Source: Pseudodesulfovibrio sp. zrk46 (GTDB lineage Bacteria > Desulfobacterota > Desulfovibrionia > Desulfovibrionales > Desulfovibrionaceae). From it: DNA of 64,000 nucleotides. The first letter of the stretch is position 1, and each line of letters starts with the position of its first letter. The notes under the pieces are model-generated. The model was not told where the DNA came from. It did not search any database and saw nothing but the letters and a program-made list of their open reading frames with translations. The translations under genes and the position numbers were made by a program. The stretch is taken from positions 1,800,001 through 1,864,000 of the forward strand of contig NZ_CP051216.1 of assembly GCF_012516435.1 (NCBI RefSeq). Reading direction: 5' to 3'. Shown piece after piece: positions 48,848-57,710 of this stretch.

Positions 48848-49690
48848 GTGCTTGATACACCCCTTTATATAACAACTCGAAAACGGTCGCTGGTTCAGAC
48901 GGTTGCGCTTGTTTCGGCAGTCCTGTTGCTGCTGATGTGCGGCCCGGTCCGCGCAGCGGATTTCTCCAGCGTTGTGGTGGTCTCCATCGACGCCCTGCAT
49001 CCCGACGCCCTTACCACGTCCTCTGCACCACAAACCATGCGTATGCTCGAACTGGGCAGCCTGACCCGGCGCGGCATGAGTACCAATCCTCCCAAAACGC
49101 TTATCGCCCATGCCGCCATGGTGACAGGGAAACGTCCCGAGGACGGTGGACGACAGTCCAATGTCTGGAATGATGGCGAGCCAACCGTTACTGGACGCAC
49201 CATCTTCCATGATGCGCAGGAGCGCGGGTATCGTACGGGCTTTTTTTATTCCAAGGCCAAGCTCGGCTACTTGAATAATCCCGGCATCGATGTCGTGGCC
49301 CTTGCGCCGGAAAACGCCATTGGCAAGGCGGTCCGTTTCCTCAAGGAAGACGGTCCCGGCTTTGCCTTTATCCATGTCAGCGGTCTGGATATCGTAGGCC
49401 CCCAGTCGGGTTGGCTGTCCAAGGCGTACCTCGAAGAGATGACGTATATCGATTACTATCTCAGCGTATTGTACGACTACCTCAAGGGCACGGGCGACTA
49501 TCTGCTCATCGTGACCAGCGACCATGCGGGCTACGGCAAAGAACATGGCGGAACCACACCGGAAGAGGCGCGGTTGCCCTTTGGCGTGGTGTCCGATGTC
49601 TGCGATTTCCCGACCATGGATGACGCGCCATACTCCGTCGAGGAGTTGCCCGTTTTTCTCAGCCGCGCCCTTATGTGCCGGGCTAGATAA
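48848..49690 (+). CDS. Exported alkaline phosphatase / type I phosphodiesterase-like protein
   Basis: About 280 aa, GTG start, uncertain (the open frame reaches back to a TTG at 48812). Signal region TVALVSAVLLLLMCGPVRA. The alkaline-phosphatase superfamily core starts with VVVVSIDALHPDALTTSSA (metal Asp) and PKTLIAHAAMVTGKRPED, where Thr is the likely nucleophile; IHVSGLDIVGP and LLIVTSDHAGYGKEHGG carry the His/Asp metal ligands. Probably a periplasmic phosphodiester- or phosphoester-cleaving enzyme; substrate unknown. It directly abuts the asparaginase relic at 49691. Confidence 0.8.
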   Translation: MLDTPLYITTRKRSLVQTVALVSAVLLLLMCGPVRAADFSSVVVVSIDALHPDALTTSSAPQTMRMLELGSLTRRGMSTNPPKTLIAHAAMVTGKRPEDGGRQSNVWNDGEPTVTGRTIFHDAQERGYRTGFFYSKAKLGYLNNPGIDVVALAPENAIGKAVRFLKEDGPGFAFIHVSGLDIVGPQSGWLSKAYLEEMTYIDYYLSVLYDYLKGTGDYLLIVTSDHAGYGKEHGGTTPEEARLPFGVVSDVCDFPTMDDAPYSVEELPVFLSRALMCRAR

Positions 49691-49897
49691 TTATCCGATG
49701 GCGATCTGCGCCTGCGTGGTGCCGTCCTCGTCTGCAAAGGCGAAGGCCATGCGCGGGGTGTTGTGGGCAAAGCCGTAGTACCCTTCAGGCGAGATCATGA
49801 TGACGCCGCCGTATCCTTTGCCGCGAATCCTGAGCACATCCATGGATTCCCATGCCGCTTCCATGGGCGACAGGTCACGCAGGAAGTCGCAGGCGGT
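49691..49897 (-). pseudogene. Relic of the 3' end of the asparaginase gene
   Basis: 69 codons including the stop, in one open frame: TACDFLRDLSPMEAAWESMD, GKGYGGVIMISPEGYYGFAH, NTPRMAFAFADEDGTTQAQI, AIG. This is the normal C-terminus of a type 2 asparaginase, in G+C-rich codons like the rest of the window. The functional gene immediately upstream (49901-51049) has a different, A+T-rich C-terminus that repeats this region. Confidence 0.9.
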
Positions 49898-49900
49898 AAA

Positions 49901-51049
49901 TTATTCATACATTGAGGCTGCATGAATTAGTTGAGTAAGATCTTCCCAAGTGATTGATTCGGGAGAATCAGTATCAAAATCAAAAGAAGAGCCTCCTTTA
50001 GTGCTTATTAACCAAGCGTTCATTGCTTCTAAAAAGTCGACAGTTTTTATGTTCTCGATGGGAAATGAAGGGTCTTTTAAAAGAAGATGGATTTTGGCAC
50101 AAAAGTCTTTGTAGTCTTTGCACGGACGGGTATTTACATCCTCCTCAAGTCGAATATGCGCGTTAATGTTACCATTGTCATCGGCATAGGCGAAGGCCAT
50201 GCGGGGGGTATTATGAGCAATCCCATAATCTCCAAAATGGTCGATCAGGATAATGCCTCCATAACCTTGACCTCTATTCTTCAACACACATATAGAATTG
50301 TCTGCTGCTTGCATGGGAGCTTCGTGCCTCAGAAAGTCGCAGGCTGTTCTGCATAGCATGACGCGGAGCAGTGACTCACCGTAGCCGGTGGCCGAAGCTG
50401 CGCCGAGGCAATTGTCGGCATAGCCGCCGGAACCGATGATGGGGGAATCCCCGATACGGCCGGGGTGCTTGCGCGGGGTGCCGCCAGTGGAGGTGGCGCA
50501 GGCGAGGTTGCCGTCCTTGTCCATGGCTACCGCGCCGACAGTGTCGGACGGGCCTTGGCCGCTGAAGGCATCAATGGGAGTGAATTGCTCGTCGTTCTTG
50601 ATCTTCTCGTAGAAGTCGAGTTCCCGTTCGGTCATCAACTCTCGTGGGTCCAATTCTTCAAAACCACACGTTTTGGCAAACTCCATGGCTCCGGCCCCGG
50701 CGAGGATGCGGAAGTCCTTGGCACCCATGACCTTGCGGGCAAGAGAAACCGGATGCATCAGATTGGCCACGGCACAGACCGCGCCGAAGTCCAGCTCCTT
50801 GCCGTCCATGATCAAGGCGTCCAGCTCAATGTCGCCGCGAGCGTTCAGGAATGCACCGCGCCCGGCATCAAAGGTGGGGTCCAGTTCCAGAATGTTGACC
50901 GCCTTTTCCACGGCGTCCAGCGCGGACATGCCGTCTTCCAGCAACGGATATATCTCTTCCACGGCGCGGTGTACGCCTTTGATGTGGTCATCCACGAACT
51001 TGTCGGGGATATCCCATGCGCCGCCGTGTACGATGAGTCTTGGTTTCAT
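49901..51049 (-). CDS. Isoaspartyl peptidase / L-asparaginase (type 2) with replaced C-terminus
   Basis: 382 aa from MKPRLIVHGGAWDIPDKFVD. N-terminal nucleophile fold; autocleavage before Thr in SDTVGAVAMDKDGNLACATS, then STGGTPRKHPGRIGDSPIIG and GSGGYADNCLGAASATGYGE. Up to residue about 239 (TACDFLR) the gene is G+C-rich; after that it turns A+T-rich, matches the family for 60 residues (GYGGIILIDHFGDYGIAHNT), and then has about 80 extra residues (KDYKDFCAKIHLLLKDPSFP). Family members usually end near 310. The native end survives as a relic just downstream. Confidence 0.9.
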   Translation of the reverse strand: MKPRLIVHGGAWDIPDKFVDDHIKGVHRAVEEIYPLLEDGMSALDAVEKAVNILELDPTFDAGRGAFLNARGDIELDALIMDGKELDFGAVCAVANLMHPVSLARKVMGAKDFRILAGAGAMEFAKTCGFEELDPRELMTERELDFYEKIKNDEQFTPIDAFSGQGPSDTVGAVAMDKDGNLACATSTGGTPRKHPGRIGDSPIIGSGGYADNCLGAASATGYGESLLRVMLCRTACDFLRHEAPMQAADNSICVLKNRGQGYGGIILIDHFGDYGIAHNTPRMAFAYADDNGNINAHIRLEEDVNTRPCKDYKDFCAKIHLLLKDPSFPIENIKTVDFLEAMNAWLISTKGGSSFDFDTDSPESITWEDLTQLIHAASMYE

Positions 51050-51180
51050 AATATTTATACCTGTCTGATTAAGGGTTTGGCGGTGGGAGTATGCCAGAAC
51101 CACAGGGTGGAGTATAGTAGGCTTTTCACGCAACATTGACGCGGCACGACTTGATGCCTACGCTCTGGAGCATGGGAAAA

Positions 51181-52011
51181 ATGCCGTCCAATACCAACGT
51201 CAAGTTCTGGCGCGACCCGGATCTGCCGGGCGTGGAAGTGCGTCACGCCTCCTACCTTGAGGAGACCTTTCGCAAGCACACCCATGCCGAATATTCCATC
51301 GGGCTCATCGTATCGGGCCGAACAACGTTTTTTCTGGAAGACACCATGCATGAGGCCGTGGCCGGACAGATTGCACTGATCGCTCCGAATGTGGTGCATG
51401 TCTGCAATCCCGAGCTTGATGGGGAATGGACCTATCGCATGTTCTATGTGACCCCGGCGCTGCTGGAGGCCGTGGCAGAGGAGTTGTTCGGGCCAAACGC
51501 CGGACTCCCTGTTTTCCCTTCTCCGGTGGTGGAGGACGCTGATCTTTTTGACCACTTGTTCGAATTGCACGAAGCCATCAAGGAAGGGCGCGGCAAGCTG
51601 GAGAAGGAGACACTCCTTGTTCAGGGACTGGCCGATCTGTTGACCCGTCACGCTGAGGCCGGAGAGGCCGGGGCACTTTCTGACGAGTCCGCCGCAGTTC
51701 GTCGCGTGAAGGATCATCTGGCCGCCAACCTGAGCGACAAGGTGAGCCTCGATCAGCTTTCCGAAGTGGCGCATCTGAGCCGCTATCATCTGCTGCGCGT
51801 CTTTCAGAACGAGGTGGGGTTGCCGCCCCATGCCTACCAGAATCAGTTGCGTGTCGACCTCGGCAAGCAGCTCCTTGCCGATGGCAAACCCATCAGTGAA
51901 GCGGCGCAGGAATCCGGTTTCGTGGATCAGAGCCACTTCTCCCGTGTCTTCAAACAGTACACTGGCGCCACGCCGAAGCAGTACCAGGCCGAGCACAGCT
52001 CCCGCTCCTGA
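51181..52011 (+). CDS. AraC-family transcriptional regulator with cupin domain
   Basis: 276 aa from MPSNTNVKFWRDPDLPG, chosen because GGAG lies ten bases upstream; starts at 51154 or 51172 are alternatives. N-terminal AraC_binding cupin (HTHAEYSIGLIVSGRTTFFL) and C-terminal two-HTH domain: SLDQLSEVAHLSRYHLLRVF and SEAAQESGFVDQSHFSRVFK followed by TGATPKQYQ. Members of this type often control a neighbouring exporter in response to amino acids. The DMT transporter that follows about 80 bp later on the same strand is the likely target. Confidence 0.9.
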   Translation: MPSNTNVKFWRDPDLPGVEVRHASYLEETFRKHTHAEYSIGLIVSGRTTFFLEDTMHEAVAGQIALIAPNVVHVCNPELDGEWTYRMFYVTPALLEAVAEELFGPNAGLPVFPSPVVEDADLFDHLFELHEAIKEGRGKLEKETLLVQGLADLLTRHAEAGEAGALSDESAAVRRVKDHLAANLSDKVSLDQLSEVAHLSRYHLLRVFQNEVGLPPHAYQNQLRVDLGKQLLADGKPISEAAQESGFVDQSHFSRVFKQYTGATPKQYQAEHSSRS

Positions 52012-52091
52012 TTCAGTTCCGCAATAAAATACAATATCGGTCGGCCCGGTTCATCCATACTCCTCCCAGATAATTGAGAGGAGAGTATTTC

Positions 52092-53030
52092 ATGACCAAA
52101 GAAATGGGGCCGGGCGCAACTGCCGTGGCCGAAACATCGTTGATGCAGCGGACCGTTGACCGTTTGGGGTCCGGCCTGCTCGCCGCCCTGTGCCTGACCG
52201 GAGCTGTTTTGCTCTGGGGTACATCCTTCATGGCTACCAAGTCCGCCTTGGCCGGATTTGCACCCATGATCGTCATCTGGCTGCGCATGTTCTTGGCCTC
52301 GCTCATCGTGGCCGTGATCTGGAGGCGTATCCCAGCGCCCGACTATCGCGCCGGGGATTGGAAGGTGCTTGCCTTCCTCTGTCTGATGCAGCCGTGTTGC
52401 TATTTCTTACTGGAGGGCTACGCCATCAGCCTGACCACCTCATCGCAGGCCGGGATGATCTCCGCGCTCGTGCCGCTGTTGGTGGCGGTAGGAGCATGGG
52501 CAATATTGAAAGAACCCATGTCCGCACGCGGTGTGGTCGGCCTGCTCGTTTCCATCGGTGGTGTCGTCTGGCTTTCCATGGGCGGGGCTTCCGGCGAGAA
52601 TGCACCTAATCCTGCCCTCGGCAATCTGATGGAAGTGGGTGCCATGATCTGTGCCGCCATCTATATGGTGGTGCTCAAGCGGCTGTCCGTGCGCTACTCC
52701 ACATGGTGGCTGACCTCCATGCAGTGTGTGGTGGGCGCGGTGTTTTTCCTGCCGTGGGCGTTGATGACGGGCGGGTTCCCGTTTGGTTCGGTGCCCATGT
52801 CGGCATGGTTGGCGGTGGGATATTTGGGGCTGTTCGTGTCGCTGGGCGCATTCGGGCTCTATAATATGGCCATGACATTCATGCCTGCCGGGAAGGCGGC
52901 CTTGTCGATTAATCTTGTTTCGCCAGTGGCGTTGATTGCTGGTTGGTTGATGTTGGGGGAGACACTGACTTTTGCTCAGATCGCAGCGTGTTGTGTGGTT
53001 GGGGGTGGGGTGTTTGTGGGGAGGAAGTAG
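52092..53030 (+). CDS. DMT/EamA-family transporter
   Basis: 312 aa from MTKEMGPGATAVAE (AGGAGAG upstream). Ten hydrophobic segments form two EamA repeats: CLTGAVLLWGTSFMATKSAL at the start and NLMEVGAMICAAIYMVVLKR after the middle. Typical of metabolite or amino-acid exporters such as RhaT/YdcZ-like proteins. Probably regulated by the adjacent AraC protein. Confidence 0.9.
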   Translation: MTKEMGPGATAVAETSLMQRTVDRLGSGLLAALCLTGAVLLWGTSFMATKSALAGFAPMIVIWLRMFLASLIVAVIWRRIPAPDYRAGDWKVLAFLCLMQPCCYFLLEGYAISLTTSSQAGMISALVPLLVAVGAWAILKEPMSARGVVGLLVSIGGVVWLSMGGASGENAPNPALGNLMEVGAMICAAIYMVVLKRLSVRYSTWWLTSMQCVVGAVFFLPWALMTGGFPFGSVPMSAWLAVGYLGLFVSLGAFGLYNMAMTFMPAGKAALSINLVSPVALIAGWLMLGETLTFAQIAACCVVGGGVFVGRK

Positions 53031-53097
53031 GAAAGGCAGAAGTGGAGGCGGCTTATCAGCCGCGATTTGATGAGGAGTAGCGCGTCTTCGACGCTTG

Positions 53098-53447
53098 AGA
53101 GTCGTCGCTTTGCTCCTCCATGCCCTCCCGGCGGGGTTCTTTCTTGGCTGAGCCGCCCCAAGAAAGAACCAAAGAAACTCGGCTTTGTGTGCTTGGCCGC
53201 CTTCTGCTCACTCGCTAAGAATCTGATCCAAATAGAATACCTTTAATCATTATTCGCGACTATCGTCGCTGCCTAACGTATAGTTGATCAGCGGCATTCT
53301 ATTTGGTCAGCTTCTAGGCTCGTGTTCAAGGGCTGGTGTAGGGCTTCGTTTGGATAGGATGAAAATTTATTGGGCTCTGAGATTTATCTTTTTCTAGTAA
53401 CTTCGCGCGTAAGCGCCAATGGGATTCCAAAGGCCCTCGGCCTTTGG
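53098..53447 (+). repeat. Dispersed intergenic repeat family R1, copy B
   Basis: Same order of blocks as copy A (8291-8762): GCTCCTCCATGCCCTCCC, a perfect 13-bp hairpin GGTTCTTTCTTGG/CCAAGAAAGAACC (10-nt loop), ACTCGGCTTTGTGTGCT, ATCTGATCCAAATAGAATAC with its inverted partner GCATTCTATTTGGTCAGC, CGTGTTCAAGGGCTGGTG and CCAATGGGATTCCAAAGGCC. It fills the convergent gap between the DMT gene and the phosphotransacetylase-like gene. No gene is seen in 53031-53575. Confidence 0.7.
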
Positions 53448-53527
53448 TCGGGTGCAGGGGTGAAAACCCTGCTAGTCCATTCTTCATCCCGCTCGTCAGA
53501 GCGGTTTCAAGACCTGATTTCATAAAA

Positions 53528-53555
53528 AAAGGCCGCCTCGGTTGAGACGGCCTTT
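53528..53555 (-). terminator. Terminator of the acetate-metabolism operon
   Basis: AAAGGCCGCCTC-GGTT-GAGACGGCCTTT with one mismatch; minus-strand U-run TTTTTTT. It lies 21 bp after the stop of the gene at 53576. Confidence 0.8.
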
Positions 53556-53575
53556 GGGATTGTATTGCTTGTGCC

Positions 53576-54640
53576 TTACTTCAGGCCCAGCTCGCTGCGG
53601 AGGTGGTGGAAGTCGATGTTGTCGGCAACGAGTTCGGCACCCTGCTTGATCTTGATGGCGTCGCGCAGCTTGTGGCGGGAGAGGATGTCGTCCATCTTCT
53701 TTGCCACGGTGAAGGTGTCTTCGCGGACCATGATGATGGGCGTTTCGAGCACCTCGGAGCGGGTGAGGATGATGTCGTTGGGGTAAAGATTACCGGTCAG
53801 AACGAGACAGGGGCAGTCGCCTTCGAGGGCGACGAGCTGTACGTCGGAACGGTCACCGCCGACGATGATGGCGGAGTTCTTCTTCTTGCGGAAGTGGGTC
53901 ATGAAGTTTTCAACCTGCATGGTACCGATGAGGAAGGACTCGACCACGCGTTCGGACTTGTTGTGCGCGGAAATGATCTTGCCGCCGAGACGATCGGCCA
54001 GGTCGCCCACCTTGATGGCGCCCATGAGAGGATCGTGAGGGATGACACCGAGAATCTTGACGCCTTTGTTTTCGAGGGCGGGACCGAGCAGCTGCTTGAT
54101 CTCGTCCATGAAGTGGGGCGGCACGTCGTTGAGGATGACACCGGCGAGGAGATCGCCGAGGTGTTCCTTCATCATCATGAGGTAATCGTATTTCAGTTCT
54201 TTCTGGAAACGATCGATGATGATGGTCTTGATGCCGAGCTTCTTGATGACGGAGACGGCGTCGGTGTCACAGTACTTGCCGGAGTACATGGAGCCGGAAC
54301 CGGCCACGAGGGTGATGTCCTTGGACTCGGAGATGGCCTTGTAGCCGTCCACGATCTTGTCGAGGAGTCCTTCCATCTTGCCGGTGAAGGCCTTGACCTT
54401 GAAGTCCTGAGTGACGACCACGGGGGTGACGAGCTCGGGGTCTTCGGATACGCCGAGGACGTCCTGCACAAAGGCAGCGTCTTCATCGCCCAGCTTGCCG
54501 TCGATCTCCATGGGCATGGCGCCGACCGGTTTCATGTAGCCGACGTTGAAGCCTTCTTTCTGAAGACGAAGCCCCAGACCCATGACGATCATGTTCTTGC
54601 CTGAGTACCCGGTTGTCGAGCCTATGTAGAGTCCTGCCAT
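53576..54640 (-). CDS. BioD-like/DRTGG phosphotransacetylase-associated protein
   Basis: 354 aa, AGGAGGAAC before the start. N-terminal P-loop NTPase fold (BioD/AAA_26): GLYIGSTTGYSGKNMIVMGL; DRTGG domain from about residue 205 (KILGVIPHDPLMGAIKVGDL, IISAHNKSERVVESF, IIVGGDRSDVQLVALEGDC). This is the N-terminal region of long Pta enzymes, without the catalytic acetyltransferase domain. It is found in front of or behind ADP-forming acetyl-CoA synthetases in delta-proteobacteria, where it probably regulates acetyl-CoA/acetyl-phosphate use. Confidence 0.85.
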   Translation of the reverse strand: MAGLYIGSTTGYSGKNMIVMGLGLRLQKEGFNVGYMKPVGAMPMEIDGKLGDEDAAFVQDVLGVSEDPELVTPVVVTQDFKVKAFTGKMEGLLDKIVDGYKAISESKDITLVAGSGSMYSGKYCDTDAVSVIKKLGIKTIIIDRFQKELKYDYLMMMKEHLGDLLAGVILNDVPPHFMDEIKQLLGPALENKGVKILGVIPHDPLMGAIKVGDLADRLGGKIISAHNKSERVVESFLIGTMQVENFMTHFRKKKNSAIIVGGDRSDVQLVALEGDCPCLVLTGNLYPNDIILTRSEVLETPIIMVREDTFTVAKKMDDILSRHKLRDAIKIKQGAELVADNIDFHHLRSELGLK

Positions 54641-54711
54641 GCCTATGTTCCTCCTGAGTATGAAGCGTCGGATATGTCTGCGCTACCCAACTGTATAACA
54701 TTGCGAAAAAA

Positions 54712-56814
54712 TCAGCCTATGGTCAAGCGAAGGTCGGTGACCAATGCGCCTTCGGCGTTTACCAGGATCGGATTGAGCTCCGCCTCCTGAATGTCCGGGA
54801 AGTCCGATGCCATCTGTGACATGGACAATAAAATATCTTCGATGGCTGCTAAATCCACCGGGTCTTCGCCGCGCGCACCGCGCAACAGCGGGAAAGATTT
54901 GATCTCGCGCACGATGTCCTGCGCGTCTTGCAGGGTCAGCGGCGCGAGGCGGTAACTGATGTCCTTGAGCACTTCGGCGGACGGCCCTGCCAGCGAGAAA
55001 GAGATGAGGGGACCGAACTGCGGATCCTGCGTGAACTTGACCACCACTTCACGTGCCTTGGTCGGGCCCATGGTCTGGACAAGACAACCGGCGAGATACG
55101 CGTCGGGGCGTTTGCGCTGGGTGCGGGTGGTGATATCGAGCCATGCGTCACGCACTTCACGCGGGGTGTGCAGGTCGAGGGCCACGCCGTCCACGTCGCT
55201 GCGATTGGCGATGTGGGGCGAAACGATCTTGAGCGCCACGGGGTAGCCGAGCTTCTTGGCTGCGCGCACTGCCTGATCACTGGTACGAACAAGGCGTGTC
55301 TCCGGGATGGGCAGCTCGTAGGCCATGGCCATGTCCATGGCGTCGGCAAAGGGAAGCTCCTTGAGCCCGATCTTGCGAGACTTGCGGATGAGACGTTCGG
55401 CCTTGCCCTTGTCACGGCGGAAACACACTTCCACTGGGAAGGGGCGATGGCGCCAGCTGTACTGGGCGTGCATGGCCGAGATGGCGCGGATGGCGGGCTC
55501 GGGATAACCGTAGCAGGGAATGCCTGCGGCCAGCAGCATGTCGCGGCCGGGGCCGATTCGCTCATCGCCCATGAAGCAGGCGAAGATCGGCTTGTCGCAA
55601 TCCTTGGCCACTTCGATGACGGCCTGGGCGGTCTCTTCGATCTCAGCCGATGCCGTGGGCGTCAGCAACACCATGATGGCGTTGGTAAATTCGTCGGTTG
55701 CCACTGCCTCGAGAGTGACGCGGTAGCGGTCTGCCTTGGCATCGCCGATGATGTCGATGGGATTGTATATGGCGGCAAAGGGCGGCAGGGCTTCGGACAG
55801 GATGTCCAAGGTCTTCTGCGCCGGACGGGCCAGATGCAATCCTGCGCCTTCACAGGCATCGGCAGCCAGAATGCCGGGACCACCGGAGTTGGTGACAACG
55901 GTCAGATTCGGGCCTTCGGGCAGGGGCTGGGTGGCAAAGGCGCGGGCAAGGTCGAACAGTGCTTCCAGATCGTGAACCTGAATGATGCCTGCCTGTCGCA
56001 GGGCAGCGGTGGAGGCCACCACGGAGCCAGCCATGGAGCCGGTATGGCTCGACGTGGCGCGTGCGCCGGACTGGGTGGTACCCGCCTTAATCATGATGAC
56101 CGGTTTCTTTTCGGTCACCAGTCGGGCCTTGCGGAGAAATTTTTCGCCATCGTCCACACTTTCGAGGTAGCCGATGATGACCTTGGTCTCGGGATCGTCG
56201 CCCAACGCTTCGAGGACGTCGGCCTCGGACAGGCCCGCCTTGTTGCCGAGGCTCACGAACTTGGAGAAACCGATGTTCTCGCCGTCGGCCCAATCCAGAA
56301 TGGCGGAACAGAGTGCGCCGGACTGGGAAAAAAATGCGATGGAGCCCTTGGCGGGAGATGCCTGCGCAATGGTGGCGTCCAGACCGTTCTCGGTATTAAC
56401 GAGGCCAAGAGAGTTGGGGCCGAGGAGCGTGATGCCCTTTCGGCGAGCGAGATCGGCCATGGCCATTTCCAGCTCAAAGCCGTCGCGACCGGTCTCACGG
56501 AAGCCCGCGGTGATGACGCAGATGGCCGAGACATTGGCCGCTGCCAGATCTTCCATGGCGGTCAGAACTTTCTCGCGTGGCAACGTGATGATGCCGAGGT
56601 CCGGCGGTACTGGCAGATTGTCGGTGGAGGTGGATACTTCCAGTCCGAGGATTTCACCGCCTGCGGGATTGACGGGAAACAATTTCCCCTTGTACCCTGC
56701 GCGCAGAATGTTGGACATGATGACATGGCCGAGTTTACCCGGATGTCTCGATGCACCGACAACGGCAATGGAGTCGGGATTGAAAAGGTGCTTTAGTTTC
56801 GCGTTTGATTGCAT
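54712..56814 (-). CDS. Acetate--CoA ligase (ADP-forming), fused alpha-beta subunits
   Basis: 700 aa. Order of domains: CoA-binding (LFNPDSIAVVGASRHPGKLG), the second CoA_binding/succinyl-CoA ligase-like domain (GPNSLGLVNTENGLDATIAQ, with the phospho-His region FSQSGALCSAILDWADGENI), then ATP-grasp from about 480 (KLGYPVALKIVSPHIANRSD) ending in the LNPILVNAEGALVTDLRL motif. It converts acetyl-CoA + ADP + Pi to acetate + ATP, or the reverse. ATP from acetyl-CoA is valuable for fermenting or sulfate-limited cells. The start has no ribosome site; its ATG is 17 bp from the divergent rnc ATG. Confidence 0.92.
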   Translation of the reverse strand: MQSNAKLKHLFNPDSIAVVGASRHPGKLGHVIMSNILRAGYKGKLFPVNPAGGEILGLEVSTSTDNLPVPPDLGIITLPREKVLTAMEDLAAANVSAICVITAGFRETGRDGFELEMAMADLARRKGITLLGPNSLGLVNTENGLDATIAQASPAKGSIAFFSQSGALCSAILDWADGENIGFSKFVSLGNKAGLSEADVLEALGDDPETKVIIGYLESVDDGEKFLRKARLVTEKKPVIMIKAGTTQSGARATSSHTGSMAGSVVASTAALRQAGIIQVHDLEALFDLARAFATQPLPEGPNLTVVTNSGGPGILAADACEGAGLHLARPAQKTLDILSEALPPFAAIYNPIDIIGDAKADRYRVTLEAVATDEFTNAIMVLLTPTASAEIEETAQAVIEVAKDCDKPIFACFMGDERIGPGRDMLLAAGIPCYGYPEPAIRAISAMHAQYSWRHRPFPVEVCFRRDKGKAERLIRKSRKIGLKELPFADAMDMAMAYELPIPETRLVRTSDQAVRAAKKLGYPVALKIVSPHIANRSDVDGVALDLHTPREVRDAWLDITTRTQRKRPDAYLAGCLVQTMGPTKAREVVVKFTQDPQFGPLISFSLAGPSAEVLKDISYRLAPLTLQDAQDIVREIKSFPLLRGARGEDPVDLAAIEDILLSMSQMASDFPDIQEAELNPILVNAEGALVTDLRLTIG

Positions 56815-56831
56815 AGACCGCAGGAGGTTGA

Positions 56832-57515
56832 ATGGATACAGGTGACCTTCAGGATTGTATTCACCATAGGTTTGACCAAGTCAAGCTTCTCACCACCGCG
56901 CTGACGCATAGTTCTTACGCCAACGAACAGGAGTGCAATGACGACAACGAGCGTCTTGAGTTCCTGGGCGATGCCGTATTGGAGCTGTGTATTTCCGAAG
57001 AAGGCTTTAAACGCTTTCCGGAAGCGCCCGAGGGGCAGCTGACACGGATCAGATCCCAGTTGGTTAAGGAAAAGAGCTTAGCAACCTTGGCTCGGGAAAT
57101 GAAATTAAACAAGTATATTCTGCTCGGCAAGGGTGAAGAATTGCAGGGCGGCCGTGAACGCGACGCGCTGCTGGCCGATGCTTTCGAGGCCGTGCTGGGC
57201 GCGGTTTTCCTCGACGGGGGGTTCGAAGCCGCCAAGCAGACCATACTGCATGTCTTCCGTGACAAATGGCCTGAGCAGGCCAAGGTGCCGGAAACAAAAG
57301 ACTATAAAAGTCGATTACAGGAAGTCTCGCAGGACCGTTTCAAGGACCGTCCCATTTATGCCCTTGTCGGGACCAGTGGCCCGGAACACGAAAAAGTCTT
57401 CGACGTGGACGCCACCCTGCCTACCGGCGAAGTTTTTCGCGGCAGCGGCTCCAGCGTGAAACGCGCTGAACAGGACTCTGCCATGAGGGCATTGGATTAT
57501 CTGTTTGATATGTAG
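56832..57515 (+). CDS. rnc: Ribonuclease III
   Basis: 227 aa, GCAGGAGGTTG before the ATG. RNase III domain with the signature [20 protein letters not shown] (catalytic Glu/Asp) near residue 40 and [20 protein letters not shown] near 115; C-terminal dsRNA-binding domain ([20 protein letters not shown], then [20 protein letters not shown]). It processes rRNA precursors and some mRNAs. Many of the long hairpin elements in this window would be its natural substrates if transcribed. Confidence 0.96.
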   Translation: MDTGDLQDCIHHRFDQVKLLTTALTHSSYANEQECNDDNERLEFLGDAVLELCISEEGFKRFPEAPEGQLTRIRSQLVKEKSLATLAREMKLNKYILLGKGEELQGGRERDALLADAFEAVLGAVFLDGGFEAAKQTILHVFRDKWPEQAKVPETKDYKSRLQEVSQDRFKDRPIYALVGTSGPEHEKVFDVDATLPTGEVFRGSGSSVKRAEQDSAMRALDYLFDM

Positions 57516-57544
57516 CTGACAAAGACTACACCGGAACCAAAAAG

Positions 57545-57580
57545 AAACTCCCCGGCTGCGAAAGCGTCCGGGGAGTTTTT
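57545..57580 (+). terminator. rnc terminator
   Basis: AAACTCCCCGG/CCGGGGAGTTT stem with 12-nt loop followed by TTTTT; ends one base before element C7. Confidence 0.85.
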
Positions 57581-57703
57581 CCTGTTGTGGAGATTGGTTC
57601 GAGTGCGAGGCGCAAGCAACATGATGGGCCGCCGCGTACGCCAGTACGCAAGGGGCAGCATGTTGCGCAGCAACGAAGCAATCGGGCCAATATCCGCAAC
57701 AGG
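57581..57703 (+). repeat. 123-nt palindromic element C7
   Basis: Outer arms CCTGTTGTGGAGATTGG and CCAATATCCGCAACAGG; inner arms GCAACATGATG and CAGCATGTTGC; apical GCGTACGCCAGTACGC followed by AAGG. Conserved blocks GTGCGAGGCG and CAACGAAGCAA remain. It lies between the rnc and flagellin terminators, in a convergent gap. Confidence 0.65.
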
Positions 57704-57710
57704 AAACAAC

